Origin: Schizochytrium sp. CCTCC M209059
Lineage: Eukaryota; Sar; Bigyra; Thraustochytrida; Thraustochytriidae
Reading direction: 5' to 3'
Length of the DNA: 64,000 nucleotides
Assembly (NCBI GenBank): GCA_000818945.1
Contig: KN805376.1
Location: 90,866 to 154,865 of the forward strand
The position numbers and the translations under genes were made by a program. This document shows, one piece after another, positions 16,847-27,836 of the stretch (position 1 is its first letter; the number at the start of each line of letters is the position of its first letter). The notes under the pieces were generated by a model. That model was given only the letters and a program-made list of their open reading frames with translations, was not told the DNA's origin and did not search any database.

Positions 16847-19063
16847 TCAGAGCGAAAGTGAGAGTGCGACTGGATAGTGTGTGGACAGGTCGCTGGCTTC
16901 GGCTTGCGAAGTGATGCTATAGGGAACTGCAGAGGCAGCATTGGCGAGAACCTGAAAGACCGGATCCTTGGCGATGCCGTGTTTTCGCGAAATAAGGATG
17001 GTGTCTGCTAATGAAGGCCCACGGCCCAGCCGCATGGTGAGAGCGTTGCACGCAGGATTGACAGTCAGGACATTGCGAATGGCCGGTTCCAAGAGAGAAT
17101 AGACTGTGGCCGGCCGTCTCGGTGTTGATGTGGTGACGGCATCGGAGCTCGGCGCAAGAGCAGCAGATGAAGCGGTGGACGAGGAGGATGCAGAAGAAGA
17201 GCCCCGGGCATTTGATGTACGCGAGCTCGAGCTCCAGCGCGCCGCAAAGCTCTTTGTTGAGGCAAGCATGGCGTTGATATCTCGACAGGACGTCTGTATT
17301 GTCGCAAGCAGATCAGCTGGGATGTGAGCGGCATCTTCGGCGCCGAGGATGTCGAGCATGCGCTCGTAGGCGTCGTGCTGTGAGGCTCGACACGTTCGCA
17401 GATCGCCAGCAATAAGCACGGGTTCGTCTTCGGGAAGACGAAGATTTTGAATCCATTGGCGCAAGGCGCAAAGCTGGGATTCTCGGATTTTCATTGTGCT
17501 CGTAGAAGTCCCTGGATGCACATTTGCAGCAAAAAGGTGGACACATTTGCCTTGCTTGCGGACCCGAACATAGATTGCAGCGCGGGAGACACTACGGTCC
17601 TTTTGCGAGGCATCAAATCGAAAGAGTGCGGTGCGCTCTATCGGGAATCGTGAAGAGATGAAGAGCCCTGCGTGATCCAGCACTGGAGACTCAAAGGGCA
17701 TGTGGAGATCGCGCTTAAGACGCGCGCGCAAGATTCCTGTTGCAGTGCTGCAAAAGGCGCCGGTAATGACAATTACATCGGGCGCGAGATCCGAAGCGTT
17801 TGACTCGCCCCGACGAATGGCTCTTTGGAGGGCTTCTGGAATGGCATGCGCGCGAGTCCGCTTGCGAGGACTTACGCGTTTGGAAAGATGTTGCCACGAG
17901 GATGCGAGTTTTGGCTCAAGCCAGACGTTGTGAGATATGACATGGAGCGGGACTTTGGTCCCGGGCTGCGAGGAAGGCTGTCGCTGAGAACGCGCCGCTG
18001 TGAGAGGACGCTTTCCGGTGCGAGTGGCCCTCTTGGACCCAGTGCCGCTTTGGCAAGCAGCGCCTGCGTCGAGCGGAGAACGCAGGGTAAAGCACGAAGG
18101 TGCTCTGTTGAAGTCGTTTGGATCGTCAACGAGCTGCAGGGCGCCGCTGCGCGTCGTGGACTGTGGCGAGGTGACCCAGGCTCGCATGCGGCCCTGGACG
18201 CTGAGATGAATCATGAAGACGTGATGGCCGCGACAGACGGGCCCTGTTCTGCCGGGGCAGACGAAAATCACTGGGAGCGTGCAACCCAATGCGGTTTGCA
18301 AAAAGACGAGATCGCCGTATTCTACGGTCTCTGAATCAATTCTGCGCGTAATGCCTAATTTTTCCGATGATACTACGTGAAAGGCCGAAGCTGCGTTTGG
18401 GTGGGCGTCCGTGAGCGAGGAGAGCTCGTGGATGGACGACAATGCCGACGATGTGTCTTGCGACTTGCCAGGAACCATTGGTTCTGCTGGTACATTTGCC
18501 GAGGGCGGGAATCTTGTCGGTGCTGCTGCGGCGGCAGATCCGCCGGGCACAAGCGATGCGAAAGAGTACATCCATTGGCCATTGCATGCGATGGCGATGG
18601 AGTCTCCAGGACAAATGGGAGTGTTAGGGTCGACTTCATCGGCTGCAAGCTGGTGCATCCCAGGCCAACGACTTGCGATTTGCGAGCGCGCCTCGTCTAA
18701 CGTTAGCGTGGCGGCTTCATGTTCCCCGGTGGCGACTTTAATTGAAAAGTCAGGGGCAAGAAGCCCGCGTATCTCCCATTCTTCGATACGTTGCGAGGCT
18801 TCGGCAGTATCATGTACGAGTCCCTGTGCCAGGAGAAAGTTTGCGACGCGATCGTGAGTGAGATCTGTCCAGTCTTTTGTTTTTCGCGAGAGCTCGATGG
18901 CGGCAGCAAGGTTGATCGCTTCTTCGTCGTCAGTAAGGTCCGTGTCATCTCCGCCGCGTGGTCTTTGCCTTGCGAGGGGCATGCTGTCGGAGCTGCGAGT
19001 GCTCGCGTCGCTTCTCGCGCTGCCTGCTCCCTGGGTGGTAGTCATCATCATGCCATTGGTCAT
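16847..19063 (-). CDS. UIM protein with degenerate EEP (sphingomyelinase-like) domain, probable pseudoenzyme
   Basis: A 738 aa protein from an ATG at 19063. Near residues 45-62 there is a ubiquitin-interacting motif (EEAINLAAAIELSRK), followed by a SAM-like helical segment (about 65-130). A central beta-rich part is perhaps MIR/trefoil-like (EYGDLVFLQTALGC). The C-terminal half has the endonuclease/exonuclease/phosphatase fold closest in look to neutral sphingomyelinase: HNVWLEP, VLIAGDL, and THYPV at the end. Key catalytic residues are replaced: the Gln-Glu expected after the DVIVI strand reads Thr-Gly, the Asp-x-Asn motif reads DLR, and the terminal Asp-His pair reads Thr728-His729. The protein is therefore probably a non-catalytic ubiquitin-binding adaptor. 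The Ser-rich insert before the last segment is low complexity. Confidence 0.8.
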   Translation of the reverse strand: MTNGMMMTTTQGAGSARSDASTRSSDSMPLARQRPRGGDDTDLTDDEEAINLAAAIELSRKTKDWTDLTHDRVANFLLAQGLVHDTAEASQRIEEWEIRGLLAPDFSIKVATGEHEAATLTLDEARSQIASRWPGMHQLAADEVDPNTPICPGDSIAIACNGQWMYSFASLVPGGSAAAAAPTRFPPSANVPAEPMVPGKSQDTSSALSSIHELSSLTDAHPNAASAFHVVSSEKLGITRRIDSETVEYGDLVFLQTALGCTLPVIFVCPGRTGPVCRGHHVFMIHLSVQGRMRAWVTSPQSTTRSGALQLVDDPNDFNRAPSCFTLRSPLDAGAACQSGTGSKRATRTGKRPLTAARSQRQPSSQPGTKVPLHVISHNVWLEPKLASSWQHLSKRVSPRKRTRAHAIPEALQRAIRRGESNASDLAPDVIVITGAFCSTATGILRARLKRDLHMPFESPVLDHAGLFISSRFPIERTALFRFDASQKDRSVSRAAIYVRVRKQGKCVHLFAANVHPGTSTSTMKIRESQLCALRQWIQNLRLPEDEPVLIAGDLRTCRASQHDAYERMLDILGAEDAAHIPADLLATIQTSCRDINAMLASTKSFAARWSSSSRTSNARGSSSASSSSTASSAALAPSSDAVTTSTPRRPATVYSLLEPAIRNVLTVNPACNALTMRLGRGPSLADTILISRKHGIAKDPVFQVLANAASAVPYSITSQAEASDLSTHYPVALSLSL

Positions 19064-20068
19064 ATTTCTATCAATCTGATTCGGAGTCTGGTCAATTCTA
19101 ATGCTACAGGGGTTTTGTTTGCACGCACGCTTGCGTGAGGAAAAGTTGATTAGGTATGTCCACTTGATTTCCTGTTCAAAGCTTCTCTCTCTTTGACGAG
19201 AGCCTCGATTGTTTTATTTTGCTAGCTTGGTTCTCTTGTTTGATTGGCTCGCCACAACAAGACCGGCGATTAATTCGCTTATTCATTCATTCCTGTATTC
19301 ACGGGAAAGGCCAACACTAGTCGAGCCTCCCGCGAAACTTGTCAATTCCCTCGCTCGCCCGGTCGCTCGGGACAGGCACGCGTGCGTGTGCTCGGCTGCA
19401 CTCATTCACGCTCGCCGGTCCGCGCGAGCGTTCCCATCCTTGCGTAGTGCACACACCCACGAGCTTCAAAGCGGGAACGTCCACAGCGGCGAGGCGCTGG
19501 CCCCACAGTCCGGACTGACCCGCGAGAACAAGAGGGCGAGAGAGGCCTGGCTCCGGCGGACCCAGTGAAGCCGGGTGGGGCCTTCTCTGCGCTGCATACA
19601 ATCCATATCTCACCAGTGCATCAAAAAGTGAGCAGGGGAGGTAGTAGACCGATCGATCGATTGCTAGCTCGAGCGCGAGCCTACCCAGGAGAAAGTGCAT
19701 GATGAGTGCATCGTGCAGGCCGGTAACGAGCAGGAGGAGAGACAAATCGAGACTCCGTGGCTCCGGGCGCAAGAGCAATTCGAAGCGAAAGTGTGCCGTG
19801 CCGTGCCGTGCCGTGCTGCGCTGCACTGCACTGGGGACTGCTCAGAGTAAGGTGCTGCTTGCCCTCTTCGCTCGCAAACAGTCGCGGATTGCTCGCGGCC
19901 GGTTATATTTTTTGTACACGGGTGAAGCCATGCGTCACCCGGATAGGCGCGCGGAGCCGGGGGGGTTCACTCGGAACCTTATCGTTTCGCGTCCGTCCGC
20001 GCGAGATTGATCAATGCATCGGCATGAATAAGGGCAATTGGAGGCGTAAAAAATGGATGGGCGCGAAC
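19064..20068. other. Intergenic region, no gene seen
   Basis: About 1 kb between two minus-strand genes. It contains a ccgtgccgtgccgtgc-type pentamer run at about 19795-19820 and a (gatc)n patch at about 19650. Open frames here have repeat-driven composition and no recognisable domain. It should include the promoter of the UIM gene and the 3' end of the TAZ gene. Confidence 0.5.
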
Positions 20069-20457
20069 TCATGGGCCATGCTGCATGGCTTTTGTGGGGC
20101 TCGTAGAGGAGATGAGCAGCGAGCAGGTCTTGCATCCGGAGGAATGGCAAGAGTAGTAGTGGCGGAGAGCCCTGCGCATGGAGCGGCAATTTGGGTCGCG
20201 GCATTGTGCATGGTCGTGGCGAAGCCGGCACTGCAACATGTGCTCAAAGAGGTCCTTGACCCAGGCGCAGCAAGACCACTCGGGGCACTGCTCTGAGGTC
20301 TGCGCGCATCCCATGGCGTGGCGAAGCATGGCCAGGTGCGTGTGCAGGTCCTTGTCGAAGGCCTCGTCGCATTCATCAGGGCGCGTCTCCTTGAACTCGC
20401 GGATTTCATCTGTGTCTGCGTCTACATCCACATCAACGCGGCATCGTCGGCCCCATG

Positions 20458-20498
<41 letters not shown>

Positions 20499-20845
20499 TG
20501 TTGCTCCTGCGGCTGGCGCGCCTGCATCACGTACTGCTGCTTCTGCATAGCGCGGAGGCCGAGCAGCTTGGTCTTGCTGCAGCCCTGGAGCGGCACATGC
20601 TGGTACAGCTTGAGGTCCTTTCGCCGCTGCTGCTGCAAATCGCGGTGCAGCTTGTGCTGTCGCGCCATGTGCTCCTCCATCCTGAACTGCTTCTTCTTCT
20701 TGAACCCGCCGAGGCCGCCCAGACCGCCGCCGAGGCCGCTGCCGCCGATGCCTCCGCCCGCGACCTTGCCTCCACGGCGTGCCGCCACCGACCCGCGCTT
20801 GCCGGCCTCGCGCGCGCCGAGCGGGGTCTGCTGCGCGACGCCCAT
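20069..20845 (-). CDS. TAZ-type zinc finger protein with polyglutamine tract
   Basis: A 258 aa protein from the ATG at 20845; the frame upstream runs through a 21-base repeat to a GTG and is excluded. The N-terminus is Gly-rich, followed by a basic helical region. A run of about 16 Gln at 20461-20510 is encoded mostly by CAG. The C-terminal 90 residues fit a TAZ domain, the all-helical zinc module of CBP/p300: HLAMLRHAMGC, then CCAWVKDLFEHMLQC, CRDPNCRSMRRALRHYYSC and SGCKTC. This gives repeated H-x3-C / C-x-C ligand sets. TAZ domains bind transactivation peptides, so a transcription cofactor role is likely. There is no acetyltransferase domain, so it is a stand-alone TAZ protein rather than a CBP orthologue. 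Confidence 0.8.
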
Positions 20846-22479
20846 CGCCGCTGCGCTGCTCGTCTTGTCCTCCCTCTCTGTCCTCTGCCCGCGAACCCTA
20901 CCGCGCACTTGCGCGCCGCTATTCCGCACTTGCGGGCCGCTATTCCGCGCTTGCGCGCCGCTATTCCGCACTTGCGCGCCCGGTTCGGCCTGGCCTCGCT
21001 TTCCTTTTTTTTTTTCTTGCTTGCTTCCCGCCTTTTTGCTTTTACTCTTTCCTTTTATCCTTTCTTTCTCTCGCTTTTTCCTTTTCGCAGGTTTGCCCGC
21101 CTGACGACGCGCCCCGACTGACGCCCGCCCGCGCGCCCGCCTAACGCTCGCGCGCGCCGCCGCGCTTCGCTGCGCCTCGCCGCCCGCGCCTGTCCGCGCG
21201 CTCGCGCTCGCGGGGTCGTCGTGGTCGCGGCACCGCGAGCGGACGAAGCGAGCGCGGTACGAAGGTTAAAAAAAAAGAAAGGAATGAGGGGGGGGGGAGA
21301 AAGGAAAAAAAAAGAAGGAAGAAAGAAAAGCGGAAAAGGAGGGGGACGCGGCGACGCCGTCCCGGGGATCACTCGCGGAGAGTTTGCGGGAAGTGGACCG
21401 GGGCTGCAGGAGAGCCCGCGAGGCACGAAGCTGCACAGACACGCGTCGTGCACCTCTGACGCGTGGGTCACTCGTTTCCGGACCGCGACCGCGAAGTGGC
21501 CAGCGTTCTCTTTGTTCTCTCAGGCTGTCTCCGCCACGGCCGCGCCGGGAGAACGAGAAACAGAACGGGCACGCGGAACCCTGCCAATCCGCGAACTGCA
21601 GGAGCTGAAAAGTAACTTGAAGAGGGGACGGAGGAGGAGAAATACGTGAAAGGACTTGGCTGCTCCAGTTATTTAATTTTTCTGCCTTTGGTTGGTTGTT
21701 TGGTTGGCTCTTTCTGAGCAATTTGGTTGAGTTGAGTTGAGTTGAGCTTGGATTCGACCCTGCGTTGAGATATCGCGATACTACAAGCGCCTCGATTCGC
21801 TTCTCGCTTCGATCAAACAAACTGCCCGACGATAGAAAGCAAAGCGAAGCAAGGCAAGGCAAAGCAAAGCACAGCAAAGCAATGCAGACCAATGCAAGCT
21901 TTGGAGCTGGCCTTGACGACCTCGCGATTCGGGTTTTGCCTTCCCTCCCTTCGAATTCTTCGCGAGGCCGGGTTCGCAGTCGCTGGAGCAGTGCAGGCTA
22001 TCTGGCTCAGCAGGCTGGCTAGCCTGCATGATGATGACGCTTGTCCAGTCACACCTGCCTGGCTGGTAGCAAGTAAGCTCTCTCCCTCTCTCTCTCCCTC
22101 TCTCCCTCGCTCGATCGAGCAAGCTAACTAACTAGCTGCGCGCCTCGGTTGGATGGACCAAGGATGTCGAGAAATTCGCGAGCGTGCGATCGCCGTTTCG
22201 GACGCACTGTGGCATGCGGCTGCGGCAGTGCGACGCGCCCAGAGGCCTCCGGCCACCAGTGGTTCGTCCTCGTCGAGGATGATGATGGACGGTAATATAA
22301 GTCGAGAAGTGAACGGATGGATGGACGGGTGGGTCTCCTGGGCTCTCGCGGTAAGCAGAGCAGCTGCAGGCTGTGATGACGCGCAGGACCCGCGACTTTT
22401 CGCGCCTTCTCGCGGGGGCTCACTTTCACCCTCTCCAACACAATTTGGACACAAGGCAAGGCAAGATTTGCTTTTCTGC

Positions 22480-22480
<1 letters not shown>

Positions 22481-22520
<40 letters not shown>

Positions 22521-22550
22521 CGACAACGACGACGACGACGACAACGACGA
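22481..22550 (+). repeat. (AAC)n/(GAC)n trinucleotide microsatellite
   Basis: A run of about 14 aac triplets passes directly into gac triplets. It is located in the gene-poor stretch. The apparent poly-Asn and poly-Thr frames across it are repeat artefacts. Confidence 0.85.
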
Positions 22551-24894
22551 GGACTCCCAGCTGGTACGATATAAAAACAAGGGAATTTTTTTTTTTTGCA
22601 CAGCCGCACGTGCGCACACGTGCACGGCTTGGCCGCAGCGTCTCATATACCGAGAGTCTGCGAGAATAGGCAGCCACAGGTGCAGGTCCCCGGGGGGTAA
22701 AGGCCGCGCCGCCACGCGATGACGCACCGCTAGGCAGGCAGCGCAGGCTGGAAGCCATGAATTCTTGACAGGTATAAGCAGGCAAGGAAGGTCGAGACCC
22801 CGTTCTGATTCGCCAAGTGGGATGGGATGAATGGATGAAAAACAAGTCCGTCCCAAACGGATAGCCAGCCAGCCAGCCAGCACCCGGCCCCGTCAGAATC
22901 ACTTTTCTTCGCGCCGAAGCCGAGGCGGTTGTTGCGACAGTAATAAGAGCGCTCGCGGTCGACCTGTGCGCCTCGAGCCAGGCGCCGGGACGGTCAGGGA
23001 CGGTCTTGGGCCGGACGTCGCGATCGACATCGAAGAGCGCAAATTAGCGGCCTCGGACTGGCCTGGCCTGGTCTGGCCTGGTCTGGCTTAGCTTTGCCCA
23101 TGAGTGAGGAGAAGTCTCCGCGTTCAGGATAACATCGCACGCAGCCTGGCGTACAGTCCGAGGACAAATCGCGCTCGCCTAGGAAACGGAGCCACTGGCA
23201 TGAAGCCGCCGCGAAATAGACTTTCTCTCCCTTTTTATTAATGAATAAAACACGCCAACGGCAAGAAAACACATTGTTGATTGCCAATGATGAGAGACGC
23301 GACGGAAAATTTGGTCCGCGCGGGCCCGGAATCTCAAGGCGCGTTGCGGCCAAATTTGCGTGGGTCCGAAAGCATCAATCTGGCTGGCTGGGACCCGGGA
23401 ACTCTTGCAACGTTAAAGAACGGCCACTCAAGAGGGTGAAAGTCTTGAAAGAACGGCTCAAGTACTAGGTAGGTTCTGACTCGGCGGACGTGCACCGCAA
23501 GCCAGGTGTTTCCTTTCTTTCTGACCCGCCTCACGATCGATGCAGTTACTGCATCTTCGTTGTTTGCTGTGTTGTCTTGTCTTTTCTGTTGTTTTCTTTT
23601 CTTGTCATGAATGCAGTGCTGTGCGGTGCAGGCTGCTCGTTTAATGTAGTACAGCACAGTACCGCGCAGTACCTCGCCGTTTATTGCCCGACCCATCATG
23701 TAGCTGCAGATGCCGAGAGCGCAATGCGAGGGCTCGCCTTGCAAGCATAGACGACTTGTGCCAATCGCTTGAGGAGTTGTTTGCCGCGCACAGTCGCAGC
23801 GGCGGCGCGGGGAGCTGCGCAAACGCAAGCGTCGCTTTGGTTAGCTCCTGGGCGATCGTCCGTTCCCACTTTCGGCCTTCGCGCCCAACACGCGCCCAAC
23901 TTCTTCCCGCACCTGCGGCGCCTCCACGCCACGACAGCAACAGGCGTGCGCACGACGCGCATCCGCAAGCAGTAGCTTCGCAGAGGCCGGCGAGGCGTCT
24001 CGATCGCATGAGCTTGGAGGCAATGGCGGCTGAATAAGGCACGCAAGAATCCGAGAGCGCGCGTCCCGGGAATCCTGACCCGGCCGCCGTCACTGAATCG
24101 GCGCCGGCCCGGTTTTCACTTGCGCAGCCTAACTTGCACAGGCCCTAAAAGGAAGATCAACAACAGCAATAAACCAAAGCTCTCCTGCGCACGGCCTCCG
24201 ACGGGTTCGCGGCCTTGGGTCCCTTTTGCTGCTGCTAAAACGAAGGACTTGAAAGAGAGAGGGAAGGAAATGAAAGAAGCGGAAGAAAGGGCTTTTTTCT
24301 TTGAAGTTCTTTTCTTTTCTTTTCTTTGAAGTTCTTTTCTTTTCTTTTCTTTGAAGTTCTTTTCTTTTTTTTTTCTTTTTTTTCTGTTTCCTTTTTGTTA
24401 CAAAGGTATTCCCACCAAACCCCCGATTCGCGGACCCGTTGCACAAGAGACCGCCTGCGAACAGCCGGCACCAATCGATTTGGTTTGGTTGATTTATTGA
24501 TCGATCGATTGATTTTGGTTGATTGATTGCTTTCTATTGATTGGTGTGGATGTGGAAAAAAAGCGACCGCGACTGCGAGCTGCGCCGGCGCGGGAGCGGC
24601 CCCGCGCAGACCCCGTGCAGGCGCGTGCTCGTGCGAGAGTAGCGCCAAAAGGGGCGGGCACGGCCAGCAGCAGCAGGGGCGCGTTGCGGACGGACGGACG
24701 GCAAAAACGAAGGGACGCAGGTGGGTGGATGCGAAACCAACTGGCACGACCGAGAAATGAGAAAAAAAAAAGAAAAAAAAAAGAAAGAAAGTCTCGGGTG
24801 CACACTCTCTGATCCGAAATTTAAAGCAAGCGGTCCCGGCAAACAAGCAAGCACGCAAGGGGAGCGCAGGGACGCCGAGCGCGACAAGTCAAAT

Positions 24895-24937
24895 CAACTC
24901 AACTCAACTCAACTCAACTCAACTCAACTCAACTCGA
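24895..24937 (+). repeat. (AACTC)n pentanucleotide microsatellite
   Basis: About eight perfect tandem copies of the pentamer aactc. It lies within the gene-poor region, with no gene nearby. Confidence 0.85.
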
Positions 24938-26790
24938 TGCAGTACAAATCGGCGGCGAGAAACGCATGGCAGGCAGCTTGCTGAGCTCGGGGAGCTTGGC
25001 CGGCGGCGAGTTCCGAGCGGTCTCGGTGGGCGGGCTGAGGACGGCGCGCATGCCGACCGCGAAAACGCCTCGCCGCGGCCGCCTCGCGATGAAGGCGACA
25101 AGGATGACGACGACGACAGCGACGGCGACGAAGCGCTAGCTGGAGAATGAAATCAACGTCCAAGAAGAAAAAGAGGCCGCCATGCAGCAGGTGGGGGGGG
25201 GTCCGCCAGGCGAGGCTGCTTTGCTCCTCTGCGTGCGTGACCTTGCATCGCGCGTCGCGATTTGCAATTTCTTCTTGCGCACGTTTTCAGGCTCTTTCGC
25301 GCTCGCCAAGCGCGCGATTTCTACACCCCCCTCCGCGATTTACCGCACCGCGTCCGACGGGGCCGGTATTGACCAGCAACGGTATCCTTCCGCTCCCAGA
25401 TATGCTCCAGGCCTCCACTTTCGCCTTCGGATTGATCAGGAAGTCATCATCTCTGCTGCAGCTGCGAGCGCACGCCTGGCTTGGCTTGGCCTGGCCTTGC
25501 GGCGAGGGCGCGGCGATTGGCCGAGCGCGAACGAGCGATGCGACCATTGTTCGTGAAGTGAAAGGGAAGAATAGGAAGGGAAAGGAAAGGAAATTGTGCG
25601 AGCTCGTTCGTACGAGTCCTCGGCGCTCACTTTGAGCGCGACGACGGGATGCGCGCGCAGTGCGCGCCGCGCGGAAAGACCTCCGCGCGGCCGGCCGCGT
25701 CCTCGCAAAGGTCCTCGACGCGAGCGGCCTAGCTCGCCGGCCATCTGAGCTCGCTCGCCATGCAAGCACGGCTTCCGGCGCGGCTTCTCGGCCAAAAACC
25801 AGCAGCGACCAGCGACAGACATAGTCCACGCGGCGCCGGGCGGCCGCTGCGCGAGGCGTCCGGGACGAGCGAGCGAGCGCGCGCGCGCGCGCGCGCACGG
25901 ACGGGGCCTGGCGCGAGCTATTCTTGTTGGCAATGTCGAAATGGAAATTGAAGGAAATCGGGTCCAGGTTTCGGGCCCCCCATGCGAACTGCGAATGGAC
26001 CCGACACGCCATAAAGGAAAAAGGGGGAAAAGAAATGCAAGACAGCCTGAGGCACGCGAAATGCGACAGGGGCCACGACGGGTAGAGAAACCTGACCTGC
26101 GAGTCCCTCGTCTCGCCAGGCGTCGAGGGATGTCGACGCCGGCAGGCAGCCAGCCAGCCAGCCAGCGAGCATCCTTGAACCAGCACTCGTCCGCCTGCGC
26201 GCTGGTGGCTGAGAAATGCATTTCCCCCCGTCATCTTGGTGTGCGTGCGGCCCGGCCGGGAAACCTTGGCTCCTCACTTGACTTTCCTTTCCCTTGCTTG
26301 GTTGATCTTTGTTTTGCTTCAACGCCACCCTTGCTGATAGGAGGAGTACACCCGGGAATGAGAAAGACGCCTCGCGTGCTTGCTTGCGTGGTTTCTTGGT
26401 GTGTGAGAGACCCGTTCCATTGAAAGAAAGAGGGGGACTTTTGTCTCCGCCGGAGCGTTGTGTCGGAATGAGGCCTGAAGTTCGAAGCGGCAAAGTATAC
26501 TTTGTCCGACTAGAGGCGAAATTGATCCGCGAAAGGTTTGCAATGCACTCGGCACTTCTGAGATGGCCGCGGCCAGCAAACAGTCGGACGCGCGCTCCAC
26601 AAGACACAAAGCAGTGCTTGGTTTGATAGAATATTGAATTTGAATTTGTGAGAGGAAGGCAGTGTTGATGGTTTGAAAATGCCCGAAGAGCCCCTATTTG
26701 ATTATAAAGATGCATGACGACCCTTGCGGGCGGGAGAAAGCAGCAGCGACGATTTGCCCGGGCTGGCAATACAAGGCGCATTCGCACCCA

Positions 26791-26900
26791 GGCCTGGGCT
26801 CCCACGCCAGAAATTCAACTACGAGCTTTTTGACTGCAACAACTTTAGCATACGCTCCTGGAGCTGGAATTACCGCGGCTGCTGGCACCAGACTTGCCCT
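26791..26900 (-). rRNA. Orphan fragment of 18S rRNA (530-loop region)
   Basis: Read on the minus strand, about 100 bases match the universally conserved 18S segment containing GGGCAAGTCTGGTGCC, CAGCAGCCGCGGTAATTCC, AGCTCC, GTATGCTAAAGTTGTTGCAG and AAAAAGCTCGTAGTTGAAT. Homology starts abruptly at 26900: the bases before it are not the expected 18S sequence. It ends at or after about 26800, where the hypervariable V4 begins, so that border is uncertain. No other part of an rDNA unit is found in the window, so this is a displaced rRNA piece rather than a functional gene. Confidence 0.88.
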
Positions 26901-27836
26901 TCTGCTACTATCGCAAATTTCATGAAAGTCATGCGGGAGATTGGCAAGAAAAGCGGCTACAGCCTGATGATCTCCTCCCAGCATTCCTTTATTTCTTATT
27001 TTTTCTATTGCATCAACAGTCCCAGAAGCAAATGAAGGTCATCTAGTTCAGCCGAACAAGCAAGTGACAAAAAGTTCTGCGACCTGAGCAATGTCATTCT
27101 TGGTCGAGCACATGTTGTCCAAAAAGGTCTTGAATCTCTCGGAGTCTTACTAACGATCATTTCAAAGGATAATCTCGTTACTCAAAAGTACGAACGAGAC
27201 ACCTGGCCGCAAGTACTTTGTCTGTTGTTGTAAAAACTAGCTCATCCTTTTCTGCATTCGGTTGCCGTTGGTCCAACAAATAGCAAATATAAAGTTTTCT
27301 GGGGCAGAGCACTTACTACTCTTGTTGCCAACCGCCATTCGTATTACACCCGGCTATTCTTTCTTGCATCGCCTACCAATCGCCAGCCCTTTCCTGCGTT
27401 TGTTGCCAATCATCAATCCAACTCTCTTTTCTTCTTTCTATCTCTTGCCAAGCACTATTCGTCCTATCTGTTCTCGTTTGCATCTGCCTGTCATCGCCAA
27501 TATCGTGCACGATAAAGCTCCTTCTCTCTTTTTTTATGGCTCAACGGTCAGAGACAGCGCGTCCCAATATTTCATAGTTCTATTTGTCGCGTCGCGTTGC
27601 GTTGCGTTGCGGACGCAAGGCTGCCGCGCAGCGGCAGACGCAATAAGAGAGACCGGCCAAGCCAAGCCGAGCCAACCCAAGGCAAGGCAAGGCAAGGCAA
27701 GCCAAGGCAAGCCAAGGCAAGCCAAGGCAAGCCAAGGTGGGCGCGCGGGCAGGGCTTCTTCTTTTTCTAGCCCGTTCAGACAGCCAGACTTGCCTCTCGC
27801 TTCGTTCGAAACATCTATCCATTGAATGCGAGCAAT
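26901..27836. repeat. Intergenic region upstream of the CatSper-like gene, with (AAGGCAAGCC)n
   Basis: About 0.9 kb. Around 27661-27740 there is a run of aaggc pentamers turning into four copies of the 10-mer aaggcaagcc. A gcgttgcgttgc run precedes it at about 27590. On the minus strand at about 27025-27145 a short open stretch (FKTFLDNMCSTKND) ends in TGA, but too little is visible to call a gene. Confidence 0.5.

Larger units (their letters stand above)
20846..26790. other. Gene-poor, simple-repeat-rich region
   Basis: Roughly 6 kb in which no frame has a recognisable domain or convincing composition; overlapping long frames on both strands are explained by GC skew and repeats. Contents noted: a 21-base repeat gccgctattccgcacttgcgc (four copies, about 20907-20980); (aac)n then (gac)n at about 22481-22550; ggcctggtct repeats at about 23060-23090; three copies of a 25-base ttgaagttcttttc unit at about 24300-24365; (aactc)n at about 24895-24937; (gc)n at about 25880-25900. 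Spliced or non-coding genes could be hidden here, but none can be supported from sequence alone. Confidence 0.55.

Noticed and set aside
25287..26234. 300-residue minus-strand frames rich in Arg/Ala/Ser
   Set aside because: Overlapping alternatives in two frames, repeat-driven composition and no domain.
27025..27150. Possible last exon on the minus strand (FKTFLDNMCSTKNDIAQVAE)
   Set aside because: Only about 30 codons open, with stops just upstream; no convincing splice partner.
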